Shown here one piece after another: positions 34,867-43,468 of a stretch of 64,000 bases of DNA (position 1 is the stretch's first letter; every line of letters starts with the position of its first letter). Origin of the DNA: UBA6663 sp044226485 (GTDB lineage: Bacteria; Chloroflexota; Anaerolineae; Anaerolineales; UBA6663); the NCBI GenBank assembly GCA_044226485.1, contig JBGAGY010000018.1:1-64000 (forward strand), written 5' to 3'. The notes under the pieces are model-generated. The model was not told the DNA's origin. It worked only from the letters and a program-made list of their open reading frames with translations, and searched no databases. A program made the translations under genes and the position numbers.

Positions 34867-35547
34867 TCAGGCCTCGTCGGGCGTCGCCGACCGACCTTGG
34901 CCCTGCGCCCCTCGCTCCTCATTCGAAAAACCGGGCAGCCGCCGCAACTCGTCCTGCAACCGCGCCTGGCGCATGCTCAGCGTCAGGTCGCCGCGCGTCC
35001 GCTCAGTGACGCCGCGCACCAGATCGGTCGTGCGCCGCAGCCCGCCCGTGATCGCGTCGGGATAGTCCATCGTGACGAGGATCAGGTAGATCTCGTCCAT
35101 GGCTTCCAGCAGCCGCTCGGCCGTGTCGCCGTGATCGTGTCGGATGATGTCGAGCACCCGTCGGCGCAATTCTCCGGCGGCCTCGCCGAGGCCGTTGAGA
35201 TACGCCGCGTAATCGACTCCGAGTGCCTCGGGCTCAGGCAGCGCGTCGCCGGCAAAGAGCGCGAACACGATGCTGGCCTCGGCGTACTCCTTGAGCGCGT
35301 CCTGGGTGTAGCCGGCGTGATACAGGTCGGGATATCCGGCAAGGTCGCTGCGGATCGCGTCGACGATCTCGCGTGCCGAGTCGAGCTGACGCCGTGCCTC
35401 GTCGCGCTCATCACGGTGCGAGGCGCGGATCGACAGCGAGCAGTGCCGGATCAACGTGCGCGATCGGCCGACGGCCGAGTCGCGCGCCGCGTTTTTGGCT
35501 GCAAAGTTGGTGCGGATGCGCTCCGCAATTGACTCAAGGTTCTCCAT
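34867..35547 (-). CDS. Translin-family protein
   Basis: 226 residues, all-helical. It matches the translin/TRAX family in its prokaryotic form: DALKEYAEASIVFALFAG, YLNGLGEAAGELRRRV, EAMDEIYLILVTMDYPDAI and a final VTERTRGDLTLSMRQ. Eukaryotic translin/TRAX (C3PO) and archaeal homologues bind and cut RNA or single-stranded DNA; the acidic active-site helices appear conserved here. The ATG at 35547 has a GGGGG ribosome site. Its start overlaps DUF3467 by 14 bases, and a Cas4-like gene follows, suggesting joint nucleic-acid work. Confidence 0.83.
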   Translation of the reverse strand: MENLESIAERIRTNFAAKNAARDSAVGRSRTLIRHCSLSIRASHRDERDEARRQLDSAREIVDAIRSDLAGYPDLYHAGYTQDALKEYAEASIVFALFAGDALPEPEALGVDYAAYLNGLGEAAGELRRRVLDIIRHDHGDTAERLLEAMDEIYLILVTMDYPDAITGGLRRTTDLVRGVTERTRGDLTLSMRQARLQDELRRLPGFSNEERGAQGQGRSATPDEA

Positions 35548-35857
35548 GTCCACCCCCCTTGAACAACTGATCGGCCAGCCCGGTCGGGATCATGATCTCG
35601 CCGTACTGCGCCTCAAAACGCGCCAGGTTGTCGAGAAGGGCGCGCGCGAAAAGCTTCGCGTTGAGCGGCGTCATCAGCACACGGGTCTGCACCCGGCCGT
35701 TCGGCATGTTCGGCATCACGCGCGCGAAGTCGACGACGATCTCACTCGGCGAGTGCACCACTACCGCGAAGTTGGAATAGACGGGCTCGATCCCGGCGGG
35801 CAACTCGATCTGGATTTGATTGGGCGGGCGCTGCGGGCTGGCCTGGGGTTCCGACAT
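35534..35857 (-). CDS. DUF3467 protein
   Basis: 107 residues, small beta-rich protein of the DUF3467 family (YSNFAVVVHSPSEIVVDFAR, then LMTPLNAKLFARALLDNL). The function of the family is unknown. Its 3' end overlaps the translin start by 14 bases, so the two are coupled and DUF3467 is the first gene of the operon that ends with recN. Confidence 0.87.
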   Translation of the reverse strand: MSEPQASPQRPPNQIQIELPAGIEPVYSNFAVVVHSPSEIVVDFARVMPNMPNGRVQTRVLMTPLNAKLFARALLDNLARFEAQYGEIMIPTGLADQLFKGGGHGEP

Positions 35858-35994
35858 GACTTGTCCCTCATGATCGTCCAGAACGAGATGGCCCGACCTC
35901 GCGAAGCCCAGCTAGCTCCTTCAAGGTCGGGCCATCACATTGTTCAGGCGAAGGTCGCTGTTGGGGCGACTCGCTGGGAGAAGACGGCGCGACG

Positions 35995-36429
35995 TTAGAA
36001 CGGGATGTCGTCGCTGCTGTCCTCGGCCAAGACGGGATCAGCATCGTGCATGGGGGCCGTGCCGCCGGCGCTCCCGCCCTCGCCACGGCTCGACAGGAAC
36101 TTGACGGTGTTGCCCGTCACCTCAAACGAGGCCCGCGGGGCGCCGTCCTGGCCCGTCCAGATGCGCGGGCCGCCCGTCTTGGGATCCGCCTGCATGCGGC
36201 CCTCGACGTAGACCTTTGAGCCCTTGCGCAGGTACTGGGCGCACGTCTCGGCCTGCTTGCCGAAGACCGAAATCCGCCACCAGACCGTGCGCTCCTGCGG
36301 CTGACCATCCTGCCCCGTCCACTTCTCGGAAGTGGCGACGCTGAAAGTGGTCACCGCCTGACCGGACGGCGTGTAGCGCTGCTCCGGGTCGCGGCCCAGG
36401 TTGCCAATAACTGTGACTTTTTGGTACAT
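35995..36429 (-). CDS. ssb: Single-stranded DNA-binding protein
   Basis: 144 residues. An OB fold binds ssDNA during replication and repair (KVTVIGNLGRDPEQRYTPSG, VWWRISVFGKQAE, GSKVYVEGRM). The linker is Gly-rich and the acidic tip EDSSDDIPF is the usual partner-binding tail. The ATG at 36429 has GGAG; the frame extends upstream without signals. It lies just before the DUF3467/translin operon, on the same strand. Confidence 0.95.
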   Translation of the reverse strand: MYQKVTVIGNLGRDPEQRYTPSGQAVTTFSVATSEKWTGQDGQPQERTVWWRISVFGKQAETCAQYLRKGSKVYVEGRMQADPKTGGPRIWTGQDGAPRASFEVTGNTVKFLSSRGEGGSAGGTAPMHDADPVLAEDSSDDIPF

Positions 36430-36689
36430 GGGGATTGCTCCTAGTCCCGCCGGTTGCAAGTAAGGGGGTGCAGACCGAATTGTCTGCAAGAAGTTACCGG
36501 AAGGCTGGACAGAATTATACGGAAATTAGAACATTTGTCAACATTCGCCGCTCCTCGAATGATCCTCGAAATAACGGCAGATGGGGGACCGTAGACCGCA
36601 GATTGACCAACGTTGACCAGGCAATCGGCCAATGTCCACCGTCACCGATCGACGTTGAGGCGCCCTCGGCAGCCCGCCGCCTGCGGTCG

Positions 36690-37943
36690 CTAGATCTGCT
36701 CGAACACCACGCCCGCGATGGTCACCACGGAGGTCTCGGCACCGTCGGCTGGGCAGACGTCGTAGGCCACCCGTTCGCCCTCGACCATGCCCATCAGCTT
36801 CATCGCCAGGTAGGTCGGCGAGAGGCCGCAGATGTTGGTGCTGTTCCTGGTGCGTTGGAGCGCGCTGTAGAAGCCCTCGTCGTCGCCGTCGCAGAGGAGG
36901 TCAAGCACCTGAGCGTCGTCGGACTGCAGCAGACGCTTGTCGTTGGCGTTCAGCGGCTCGCCATCGAAGGCCGGGCCAACATGCGACATATCGCCCGACG
37001 AGACGACCAGGACGCGCCGGCCCGCGGTCTGCTCTTTGAGGACCTCGATCAGGCGTTTGTAGCGACCATCGGTGTACGGCGACACGCCCTCCGACATGTA
37101 CTCCGAGAACGAACCGGTGAGGATCGGCACCACGGGCACCGGCTCGCCGCCGCGCATGTGGTGCAGCCAGACGGTCACGAGTTCGATCGAGTGCTCGCCG
37201 AGGTGGCGCAACTCGCCGGCAAAGGCATCGGGGCCGATCGCTTCGGCGACGGCCTCGACGACTGAGGTGTCGGTGGGCAGGACGCCATATGGCGTGGCGT
37301 AGCTCTGACGCGTCAGGGTCAGGCTGCCCGGCACGGGCGAATAATGATCGGTGCCGAGGATGACGACAAGCTCGGCGGCTCGGGCCATCTCGGCGGCGCG
37401 CTTCCAGACCTTGGCGTAGACGGCCCCACCACGCTGATAGTCGATGTGCGGGCTGAGCAGCCCGGGCCAGTCGGCGGGCGCCGGCTGGATCGGCCCGGCC
37501 TGTTCGAGATACAGATCGAACATCTGCCGCAGGACGTCAGGCTCGGCCGGGTACGACGCACCGGCCAGCGTCGGAGGCCGATGCGGCGCGTTGCGGTAGT
37601 CCGACAGGCGCTGCGATTGGATCGAAGCGGCACGGGCGTTGTCGAGCATGTTGGCCTCGTCGAGCGATTTGATCAACGAACCCAGAAGGCCCGGCGGCAA
37701 TTCGAGCCCATAACGCATCGTCAGGATCGACTCGATCTGGATCGCATCCCAGCTGCCGTCGAACAGGCTGAGCGCCGGGCCTAGTGCCTGCGGCACCAGG
37801 AGCACTTCGTCGCTCAACTGCTGCGGATCACGCAACATGAAATAGGCTTCGTCCTCATGCATCACCGGACGCACATCCACAGCCCGTAGTTTCGGACGCC
37901 AGTTTGGGCTCTCGGGAGATGCCGCGCTGGAATCGAATTCCAT
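36690..37943 (-). CDS. Memo-family protein (AmmeMemoRadiSam system B)
   Basis: 417 residues. The C-terminal 270 residues are a Memo domain: LSPHIDYQRGGAVYAKVW, ILGTDHYSP, HSIELVTVWLHHM and SSGDMSHVG provide the metal-binding His/Asp/Cys region. The first 130 residues (HEDEAYFMLRDPQQLSDEVL) are an extra domain common in bacterial versions. Memo homologues are linked to redox and to AMMECR1/radical-SAM partners, none of which is here. Activity unknown. It is divergent from the GT39-like gene across a repeat-bearing spacer. Confidence 0.82.
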   Translation of the reverse strand: MEFDSSAASPESPNWRPKLRAVDVRPVMHEDEAYFMLRDPQQLSDEVLLVPQALGPALSLFDGSWDAIQIESILTMRYGLELPPGLLGSLIKSLDEANMLDNARAASIQSQRLSDYRNAPHRPPTLAGASYPAEPDVLRQMFDLYLEQAGPIQPAPADWPGLLSPHIDYQRGGAVYAKVWKRAAEMARAAELVVILGTDHYSPVPGSLTLTRQSYATPYGVLPTDTSVVEAVAEAIGPDAFAGELRHLGEHSIELVTVWLHHMRGGEPVPVVPILTGSFSEYMSEGVSPYTDGRYKRLIEVLKEQTAGRRVLVVSSGDMSHVGPAFDGEPLNANDKRLLQSDDAQVLDLLCDGDDEGFYSALQRTRNSTNICGLSPTYLAMKLMGMVEGERVAYDVCPADGAETSVVTIAGVVFEQI

Positions 37944-37962
37944 GGTGACCTCAAGAAAAAAA

Positions 37963-38062
37963 CCGCAGACGGCAGTCCGCCGAGCGCGTCAGATGGTGAT
38001 ATGACGCGGGCACTTCTGCCCAGAGGTCTGCGGTCAGCGAACCGCCATCCGCGGTCCGCTTT
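37963..38062. repeat. Degenerate family B repeat in a divergent spacer
   Basis: CCGCAGAC (37963-37970) pairs with GTCTGCGG (38026-38033), and more CCGCGGTCCGC-type words run to 38062. Unlike other copies, it lies upstream of both flanking genes, so it cannot be a terminator there. Confidence 0.6.
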
Positions 38063-38075
38063 TCGTGGCGGTGAG

Positions 38076-38081
38076 TATACT
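38076..38081 (+). promoter_or_regulatory. -10 element implying a leaderless mRNA
   Basis: TATACT ends 7 bases before the ATG at 38089; no ribosome site is present. Confidence 0.55.
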
Positions 38082-38088
38082 GCATGTG

Positions 38089-39762
38089 ATGGTCACGGTC
38101 TCGTCCCTGCCCCGTAACCGAAACTGGCTCGGTGCCGCACTGTGGGCGGTCACCCTTGCCCTGGCCCTCTGGATGACAGGGCAGGCCGTCGTCAATGCCA
38201 GGCGCTTCGCCGACCGCCCCTTCGACTTCGACGAAGCCGTCCACGCCCTGCCCGCCTATCAAATCGCGCTCGACCTGCGCACGATGGATGCGGTCGACTT
38301 CGTCGCCGACACCCTCGAGCAGGATCGACTGGCCGCTTATCCCTTCCTGCACTCCTGGCTGCTGGCGCCGGCGCTGGTCTTCACAGGCGCAGATACCGCC
38401 ACCGCCCGGCTGGCCAACACGGCCTTCGTATGGGTCGCCTTGTTTCTGGCCGCATGGTGCGCGCGCCTGTTGACGCCTGGCCCGCACAAGGCAGTGGCCG
38501 GTCCGCTCGCCGCGTTGACCATCGTCCTGACTTTGCCGATCTGGGTCTACGCCAACTCTGTGTTGCTCGAGGCCTCCGGGCTGGCTGTCACACTGGCCTG
38601 GTTCGCGGCGTATCTGAAAGCCGGCACTGGAGCAGCGCGTCGCTGGAGCTGGCTCGCCGGCGCGTTGGCGGCGGCCGCCTTCTTCACCAAGTATTCGTTC
38701 GGCATCTTCGTGTTCGGCGGCATGCTGCTGAGCGAGTTGCTGACGCTTGTGATCGAGCGCAAGACCGACGCCCGTCGCCTGATCGCATTGCTGGCGCCGA
38801 TGGTCGTGCTCGGTGGGAGCTGGCTGCTCCTCCCCGACAAGGCCGTGCGCCTGAGCGCTTACAGCAGCGCCCAGCAGGCCGACCTGGCGTTTTGGAGTTG
38901 GGAGAACTGGCTGTACGCGCCGATCAACGCGTTGCGTTTCTATTCGCCGGGCCCACTGTCGGCCGGCTTGATGGCGTCAGCCATCGCACTCGCTCCGGTC
39001 CGCTTGAAAGACGATGGCGCGCGCAAGACGCTGGCCGCTGTCGTGTCAGGTTTCGCGGTTCTGACCTGGGTGCCTCAGAAGGACGCGCGCTTCCTTTACA
39101 CCGTCGCACCGCTGCTGATCCCGCCGGCTGCTGCGCTGGCAGCCCTGGCCCTGCGAGCCGTTCGGGGTCGGCGCTCGCTGACCGCCGTGGCGTTGATGCT
39201 GGGCATCCTCGACGTCGGGCTAGGCGTGGGGCGTCTGACCTTGTATCCGGAAGCGCTCAAGACGATCTACAACACATCGCCAGATTTGTGGGCGGCCTAC
39301 AACTTCGTCATCCAGCACTCGCTGGCCGACGGCCAGCGCCCGCGACTGCTCAACGCCTGGCATCAGATCAATTCATTGGCGGCAAGTTGGGCGTATTACG
39401 AGCGCTACGGCGGCATCCCCGCCCGAGACGGCTATCGCCTGGTGGGGCAGAGCCAGATCGACTCCGCCGACGATCGCGCTCGGCGAGCGCTGTTCGACGA
39501 CCTCGTTGACAGCGATGAGGAAGTGCTGATCACCATCGACGGCAGCCCAGCCGGTTCCGTCACGGGGTGGGCCGTCGCCGAGCCTGAGGTGGCTGACGGC
39601 CGATTGAAGCCCCTGGCTCAGTCAGAGCCGTTGACGCTCTACGTCTGGCCTCGTGAAACTCAGGAGCGCCTCTTCGCGGGTTCGCTCGTTTCGGCCGGCG
39701 AACCCATCACCTTCACAGTGCGCCTCAACGCTTATGCGTTGAGCGATCAGGCGAACAAGTAA
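38089..39762 (+). CDS. GT39/PMT-like membrane glycosyltransferase
   Basis: 557 residues with about ten to twelve membrane helices. The N-terminal outer loop has the acidic motif in RPFDFDEAVHALPAYQIALD, typical of GT-C fold enzymes of the PMT/ArnT type, which transfer sugars from a lipid-phosphate donor. The acceptor is unknown. The C-terminal 120 residues form a soluble outer domain. The ATG at 38089 is used because the TATACT -10 ends 7 bases before it; a frame from 38065 would include the promoter. Confidence 0.75.
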   Translation: MVTVSSLPRNRNWLGAALWAVTLALALWMTGQAVVNARRFADRPFDFDEAVHALPAYQIALDLRTMDAVDFVADTLEQDRLAAYPFLHSWLLAPALVFTGADTATARLANTAFVWVALFLAAWCARLLTPGPHKAVAGPLAALTIVLTLPIWVYANSVLLEASGLAVTLAWFAAYLKAGTGAARRWSWLAGALAAAAFFTKYSFGIFVFGGMLLSELLTLVIERKTDARRLIALLAPMVVLGGSWLLLPDKAVRLSAYSSAQQADLAFWSWENWLYAPINALRFYSPGPLSAGLMASAIALAPVRLKDDGARKTLAAVVSGFAVLTWVPQKDARFLYTVAPLLIPPAAALAALALRAVRGRRSLTAVALMLGILDVGLGVGRLTLYPEALKTIYNTSPDLWAAYNFVIQHSLADGQRPRLLNAWHQINSLAASWAYYERYGGIPARDGYRLVGQSQIDSADDRARRALFDDLVDSDEEVLITIDGSPAGSVTGWAVAEPEVADGRLKPLAQSEPLTLYVWPRETQERLFAGSLVSAGEPITFTVRLNAYALSDQANK

Positions 39763-39817
39763 GGGGGCGATTGACGGTCCCGCGCGGCAGCCTCAAACCG
39801 CCCCCTCACCCACTCGT

Positions 39818-41617
39818 TCAGTCGCCGTTGTCAATGGCCGTCTGAGCGATGGCCAGAAACTCATCGATCGACTTGGCCCTCAGATCCTCACCGGAGCGCA
39901 GGCGCACCGACACCGCGCCGGCCGCCTGATCCTTGTCACCGACAACGAGCATGTACGGGATCTTCTGCACCTGCGCGTCGCGGATCTTGGCCTGCATGCG
40001 CGAGTTGCTTTCGTCGACCTCGACGCGTAGCCCCTTCGCTTTGAGTTGTTCGGCCACCGAGCGCGCATACTCGTTGTGCCGGTCCGCCACCGGGATGAGC
40101 ATGACCTGCACCGGCGCAAGCCAGACCGGGAAGTTGCCGGCGTAGTGCTCGATGAGCACACCGAGGAAGCGTTCCGTCGTGCCCGTCACGGCGCGGTGCA
40201 GGAGCACGGGCGTGTGCGGCTGGCCGTCCTCGCCGATGTATTCGCAGCCGAGGCGAGCCGGCTGGATGAAGTCCACCTGGATCGTCGAGAGCTGCCACTC
40301 GCGGCCGAGCGCGTCCTGGGCCATGAAGTCGGCCTTGGGGCCGTAGAAGGCGGCCTCGCCCTCCTCGGCGTAATACTCGACGCCGTTCTTGTCGAGCGCC
40401 TGACGCAGCGCGGCCGTGGCGGCCGTCCACTTCTCGTCGTCGGCCACGTATTTGCCTGCGTCGCCCTTGAGCGAAAGCCTGACGCGATAGTCCGTGAACT
40501 TGTAACGCGCGAGCACCTCGCGGATCAGCTTGAGGCAGAGCGAGAACTCGGCCTCGATCTGATCCGGCCGGCAGAAGATGTGGCAGTCGTCCTGCGTCAG
40601 CGCGCGGACGCGCGTCAGGCCGTGCAGCTCGCCCGTCTTCTCGTAGCGGTAGAGCGTAGCGAACTCGGCAAAGCGCAAGGGCAACTCCTTGTACGAGCGG
40701 ATGCCCATCTCGTTGTAGAGCGTCATGTGGCTCGGGCAGTTCATGGGCTTGAGCCGGAACGTGACGTCCTCGTCGACCATCGGCGGGAACATCGAGTCCT
40801 TGTAGTTGTCGTAGTGGCCCGAGCGCTTGTAAAGATCTTCCTTGACCAGGTTGCCCGTCCAGACGTGCTGATAGCCGTAGCGCGTCTGCGCCTCGCGGAC
40901 GTAGCTCTCCATCAGATGCCGCAGCATCTCACCTTTCGGCGCGAAGAGCGGCAGGCCCGGACCCGTGGCGTCGGCGAAGTAGAACAGGCCGAGGTCACGG
41001 CCGAGCTTGCGGTGGTCGCGCTTCTTGGCTTCCTCGAGCCGCCACAGATACTGCTCGAGCTCCTTGGGCGTCTTCCAGGCCGTGGCGTAGACGCGCTGCA
41101 GCATCGGGCGATCGCTGTCACCGCGCCAGTAGGCGCCGGCCACGCTCATCAGCTTGAAGGCCTGGGCGTTGATCTGGCCCGTGTGCTCGACGTGCGGACC
41201 GCGGCACAGGTCTGTGAACGTGTCCTGCGTATAGATCGAGATGACAGGCTTCTCGGCGATGGCGTTGCCGTACTCGTCGGTGCCGCCCTTCTCGAGGCCG
41301 TCGATCAACTCGATCTTGTACGGCTGGTCGGCGAAGAGAGCGCGCGCCTCGTCGGCGCTGACCTCGCGGCGCACGAACGGGAACTTGCCGTTGACGATCT
41401 GGCGCATGCGCTTCTCGAGGCCCTCGAAATCCTCAGGCGAGAGCGGCCGGGGCAGTTCGAAATCGTAGTAGAAGCCGTCGTCGATCGGCGGGCCGATCGC
41501 GACCTTGGCGTGCCCCTCGAAGAGCTCGGTGACCGCCTGAGCCATGATGTGCGCCAGCGAGTGACGGATGCGGTAGATCTCCGTCTCGTTGTAAGGAACA
41601 GCCGATTGTGCAGACAT
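39818..41617 (-). CDS. thrS: Threonyl-tRNA synthetase without TGS domain
   Basis: 599 residues from an ATG at 41617 with GAGGTG. It charges tRNA-Thr. The editing domain begins almost immediately (RIRHSLAHIMAQAV, CRGPHVEHTGQI), so the usual 60-residue N-terminal TGS domain is absent. The catalytic core includes motif 2 RFAEFATLYRYEKTGELHGL and zinc ligands in PMNCPSHM, DDCHIF and LLHRAVTG; the anticodon-binding domain ends the protein. A T-box riboswitch lies upstream, so expression should respond to uncharged tRNA-Thr. Confidence 0.95.
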   Translation of the reverse strand: MSAQSAVPYNETEIYRIRHSLAHIMAQAVTELFEGHAKVAIGPPIDDGFYYDFELPRPLSPEDFEGLEKRMRQIVNGKFPFVRREVSADEARALFADQPYKIELIDGLEKGGTDEYGNAIAEKPVISIYTQDTFTDLCRGPHVEHTGQINAQAFKLMSVAGAYWRGDSDRPMLQRVYATAWKTPKELEQYLWRLEEAKKRDHRKLGRDLGLFYFADATGPGLPLFAPKGEMLRHLMESYVREAQTRYGYQHVWTGNLVKEDLYKRSGHYDNYKDSMFPPMVDEDVTFRLKPMNCPSHMTLYNEMGIRSYKELPLRFAEFATLYRYEKTGELHGLTRVRALTQDDCHIFCRPDQIEAEFSLCLKLIREVLARYKFTDYRVRLSLKGDAGKYVADDEKWTAATAALRQALDKNGVEYYAEEGEAAFYGPKADFMAQDALGREWQLSTIQVDFIQPARLGCEYIGEDGQPHTPVLLHRAVTGTTERFLGVLIEHYAGNFPVWLAPVQVMLIPVADRHNEYARSVAEQLKAKGLRVEVDESNSRMQAKIRDAQVQKIPYMLVVGDKDQAAGAVSVRLRSGEDLRAKSIDEFLAIAQTAIDNGD

Positions 41618-41697
41618 AGCCACCTCGAACGATCTTTGTGGGTCATCGGTGGTTGGCGAATGAGTGTTCATTAGCCCATCACCCATGACCCATTAAC

Positions 41698-41948
41698 AAA
41701 AAAGCTCCCGCCCGAACTGGGGCGAGAGCTTGGCTTCGCGGTTCCACCCAGATTTGCCCTCGCTGCTGTGCAGCGACGACCTCTGAAAGGCTATAACGGG
41801 CCGTCCCGTCCTGGTTCAGGTCTCAGCGACCCTACTGCTCAGGCTGCTCGCGGGTGGTCTCCCTCACCTTCTGGCTGGTCGGGCTCTCAGTCGATGGCCC
41901 AGCCTCCCTGAAGCTGATCGGGTGTGGAGGTGTCCCGGTCAATGCCGT
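41698..41948 (-). promoter_or_regulatory. T-box riboswitch of thrS
   Basis: On the minus strand the core T-box sequence TGGGTGGAACCGCG (41737-41750) is followed by a terminator: AGCTCTCGCCC-CAGTT-CGGGCGGGAGCTTTTTT (ending 41698). Uncharged tRNA-Thr should pair with the T-box and stop terminator formation. Upstream ACGGGACGGCCCGTTATAGCC-type sequence also fits T-box leaders. A TATAAT -10 at 41956-41961 would start the RNA near 41948. I could not place the specifier codon with certainty, though ACC triplets occur early in the leader. Confidence 0.92.
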
Positions 41949-41955
41949 AAGTTTG

Positions 41956-41961
41956 ATTATA
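41956..41961 (-). promoter_or_regulatory. -10 element of the thrS leader
   Basis: TATAAT on the minus strand, about 340 bases before the thrS ATG, just upstream of the T-box leader. A TTGACA is present but only 8 bases away, too close to serve as -35. Confidence 0.6.
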
Positions 41962-42199
41962 CGGCAGGATGTCAAATCAGGCCTCGCCGCGCTATCGCCG
42001 GCGCGCGCGGGCCAGTCGTCCGGCCGGTTTCCGATGCGGGCTTTGTGCCTGGATCATTTTGTACACGGATCACGCGGAATGAGACGGAAGGCACGGAGCA
42101 AGCGCTCCCCCTACGCCATGTCATCGGCATTTATCACGGGCGCGTCGCGCGTCGTACAGGACGGGTCCACGTGGGGCGCCTCGCCCCGCTCGATGCCCC
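41962..42199. other. Non-coding spacer between thrS leader and tRNA-Val
   Basis: I see no gene here. It contains GC-rich short palindromes and one ACGCGGAATGAGACGGAAGG-like stretch, but nothing assignable. Confidence 0.4.
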
Positions 42200-42234
42200 A
42201 AAACAAAGCGGCCAGCAGAGCGCTCTGCCGGCCG
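42200..42234 (-). terminator. Intrinsic terminator of tRNA-Val
   Basis: On the minus strand, CGGCCGGCAGAG-CGC-TCTGCTGGCCG is followed by CTTTGTTTTGG, a few bases after the tRNA 3' end. Confidence 0.75.
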
Positions 42235-42238
42235 TCTG

Positions 42239-42312
42239 TGGGCGGTATAGGACTTGAACCTATGACCTCCGCGATGTCAACGCGGCGCTCTAACCAACTG
42301 GGCTAACCGCCC
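42239..42312 (-). tRNA. tRNA-Val (anticodon GAC)
   Basis: 74 bases. The acceptor GGGCGGT pairs with ACCGCCC, with discriminator A. The anticodon stem CCGCG/CGCGG encloses loop TTGACAT, giving GAC. The T-arm has GGTTCAAGTCC. CCA is not encoded. Confidence 0.95.
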
Positions 42313-42413
42313 GTGCGACTGGGGAGTATAGCAGGTTTGCAGGCAGAAATGAAGGGTCTTTTTCGAGGGGGCGAAGGGTGCGGCAGCGTTCGCGCTTCGC
42401 GCTTCGCCCCTCG

Positions 42414-42419
42414 TATAAT
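42414..42419 (+). promoter_or_regulatory. -10 element implying a leaderless holB mRNA
   Basis: TATAAT ends 6 bases before the ATG at 42426; no ribosome site. Confidence 0.65.
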
Positions 42420-42425
42420 GTCTCC

Positions 42426-43430
42426 ATGTCCTGGGACCTCGTCGGGCACACGTGGGCGATTGACTGGCTGAGGCGCGATCTGGCGCAGAGCCGGGTCAGG
42501 CACGCCTACCTCATCACAGGCCCCGACGGGATCGGGAAGCGCACGCTGGCCCTGCAACTGGCGGCGACGCTGCTGTGCGATGCTTTCCCCGTCGGCGAGC
42601 CCTGTGGGCAATGCCGCTCATGCATGTTGACCGGCCGTCAGGTGCACCCAGACCTGCTCAAGGTCGTGCCGGAGATCAGCGGCAAACGCATCCGGACGGG
42701 CAAGGTCAAGATCGAGGCGGTGCGCGAGTTGATTTACTCCCTCAGCTTGAAGCCGATCGAGGCGAAACGACGGGTGGCGTGCCTGATCGATTTCGACGCC
42801 GCCAACGATCAAAGCCAGAACGCGCTGCTCAAGACCCTCGAAGAGCCGCCTGACAACGTCGTCCTCATCCTCACCGCAGACAGCGCCGACGCCCTGCTGC
42901 CCACGATCCGCTCGCGCTGCGAAGTGCTCGACCTGCGCCCCCTGCCCGCCATTAAAGTGCGCGACGCGCTGGTCACGCGTCATGGCATCGACGCCGAGCG
43001 CGCCGAGTTGCTCGCGCGCGTCTCCGGCGGGCGCCCCGGCATCGCCCTGCGGCTCGCGCAGGACCCTGAGAGCCTGGCAGACCGTCAAGCGGTGTTGGGC
43101 ATGGTGAAGACTCTTGTGACGGGCGGCCGTGTGACTCGCTTCGCTGCGGCCGAGCGACTGGCCCGCGAGAGCACGACCGACGAGATCCAGGCCACCCTGC
43201 AGCTGTGGGCCAGCTTCTGGCGCGACGTCCTCCTCACGATGACGGATGCCGATCTGCCGCGCACCAATCTCGACTTTCAGACCGACATCGACAGCGTCGC
43301 GCGCGAGGTGCGCCCGGCCGCTGGACGCCGAGCCCTGCAGGCCGTGGCGCGCACGTCGGACCTGCTCGGCCGGAACGTCAACGCCCGCCTCGCCCTCGAA
43401 GTGATGCTCCTCAACTGGCCGATGCTCTGA
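42426..43430 (+). CDS. holB: DNA polymerase III delta-prime subunit
   Basis: 334 residues, AAA+ clamp-loader subunit. It has Walker A-like GPDGIGKRTLALQLA, the four-Cys zinc module (CGQCRSCMLTGRQVHPD), and the sensor region QNALLKTLEEPPDNVVLIL with TIRSRCEVLDLRPL. With delta and tau it loads the sliding clamp. The ATG at 42426 follows a TATAAT by 6 bases, so translation is leaderless. It is convergent with the histidine kinase gene. Confidence 0.9.
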   Translation: MSWDLVGHTWAIDWLRRDLAQSRVRHAYLITGPDGIGKRTLALQLAATLLCDAFPVGEPCGQCRSCMLTGRQVHPDLLKVVPEISGKRIRTGKVKIEAVRELIYSLSLKPIEAKRRVACLIDFDAANDQSQNALLKTLEEPPDNVVLILTADSADALLPTIRSRCEVLDLRPLPAIKVRDALVTRHGIDAERAELLARVSGGRPGIALRLAQDPESLADRQAVLGMVKTLVTGGRVTRFAAAERLARESTTDEIQATLQLWASFWRDVLLTMTDADLPRTNLDFQTDIDSVAREVRPAAGRRALQAVARTSDLLGRNVNARLALEVMLLNWPML

Positions 43431-43468
43431 GCACCGCCGTCATCAATTGGCTTGTATCGAATGGAAGA

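Noticed and set aside
40046..41674. Long open frame on the plus strand opposite thrS
   Set aside because: It mirrors a highly conserved gene; high GC makes antisense frames open. The product is Arg/Val/Leu/Ala-rich with no recognisable domain and no ribosome site.
42000..42200. Remnant of a protein gene between thrS and tRNA-Val
   Set aside because: Short frames exist on both strands, but none has a recognisable domain, ribosome site or codon pattern.
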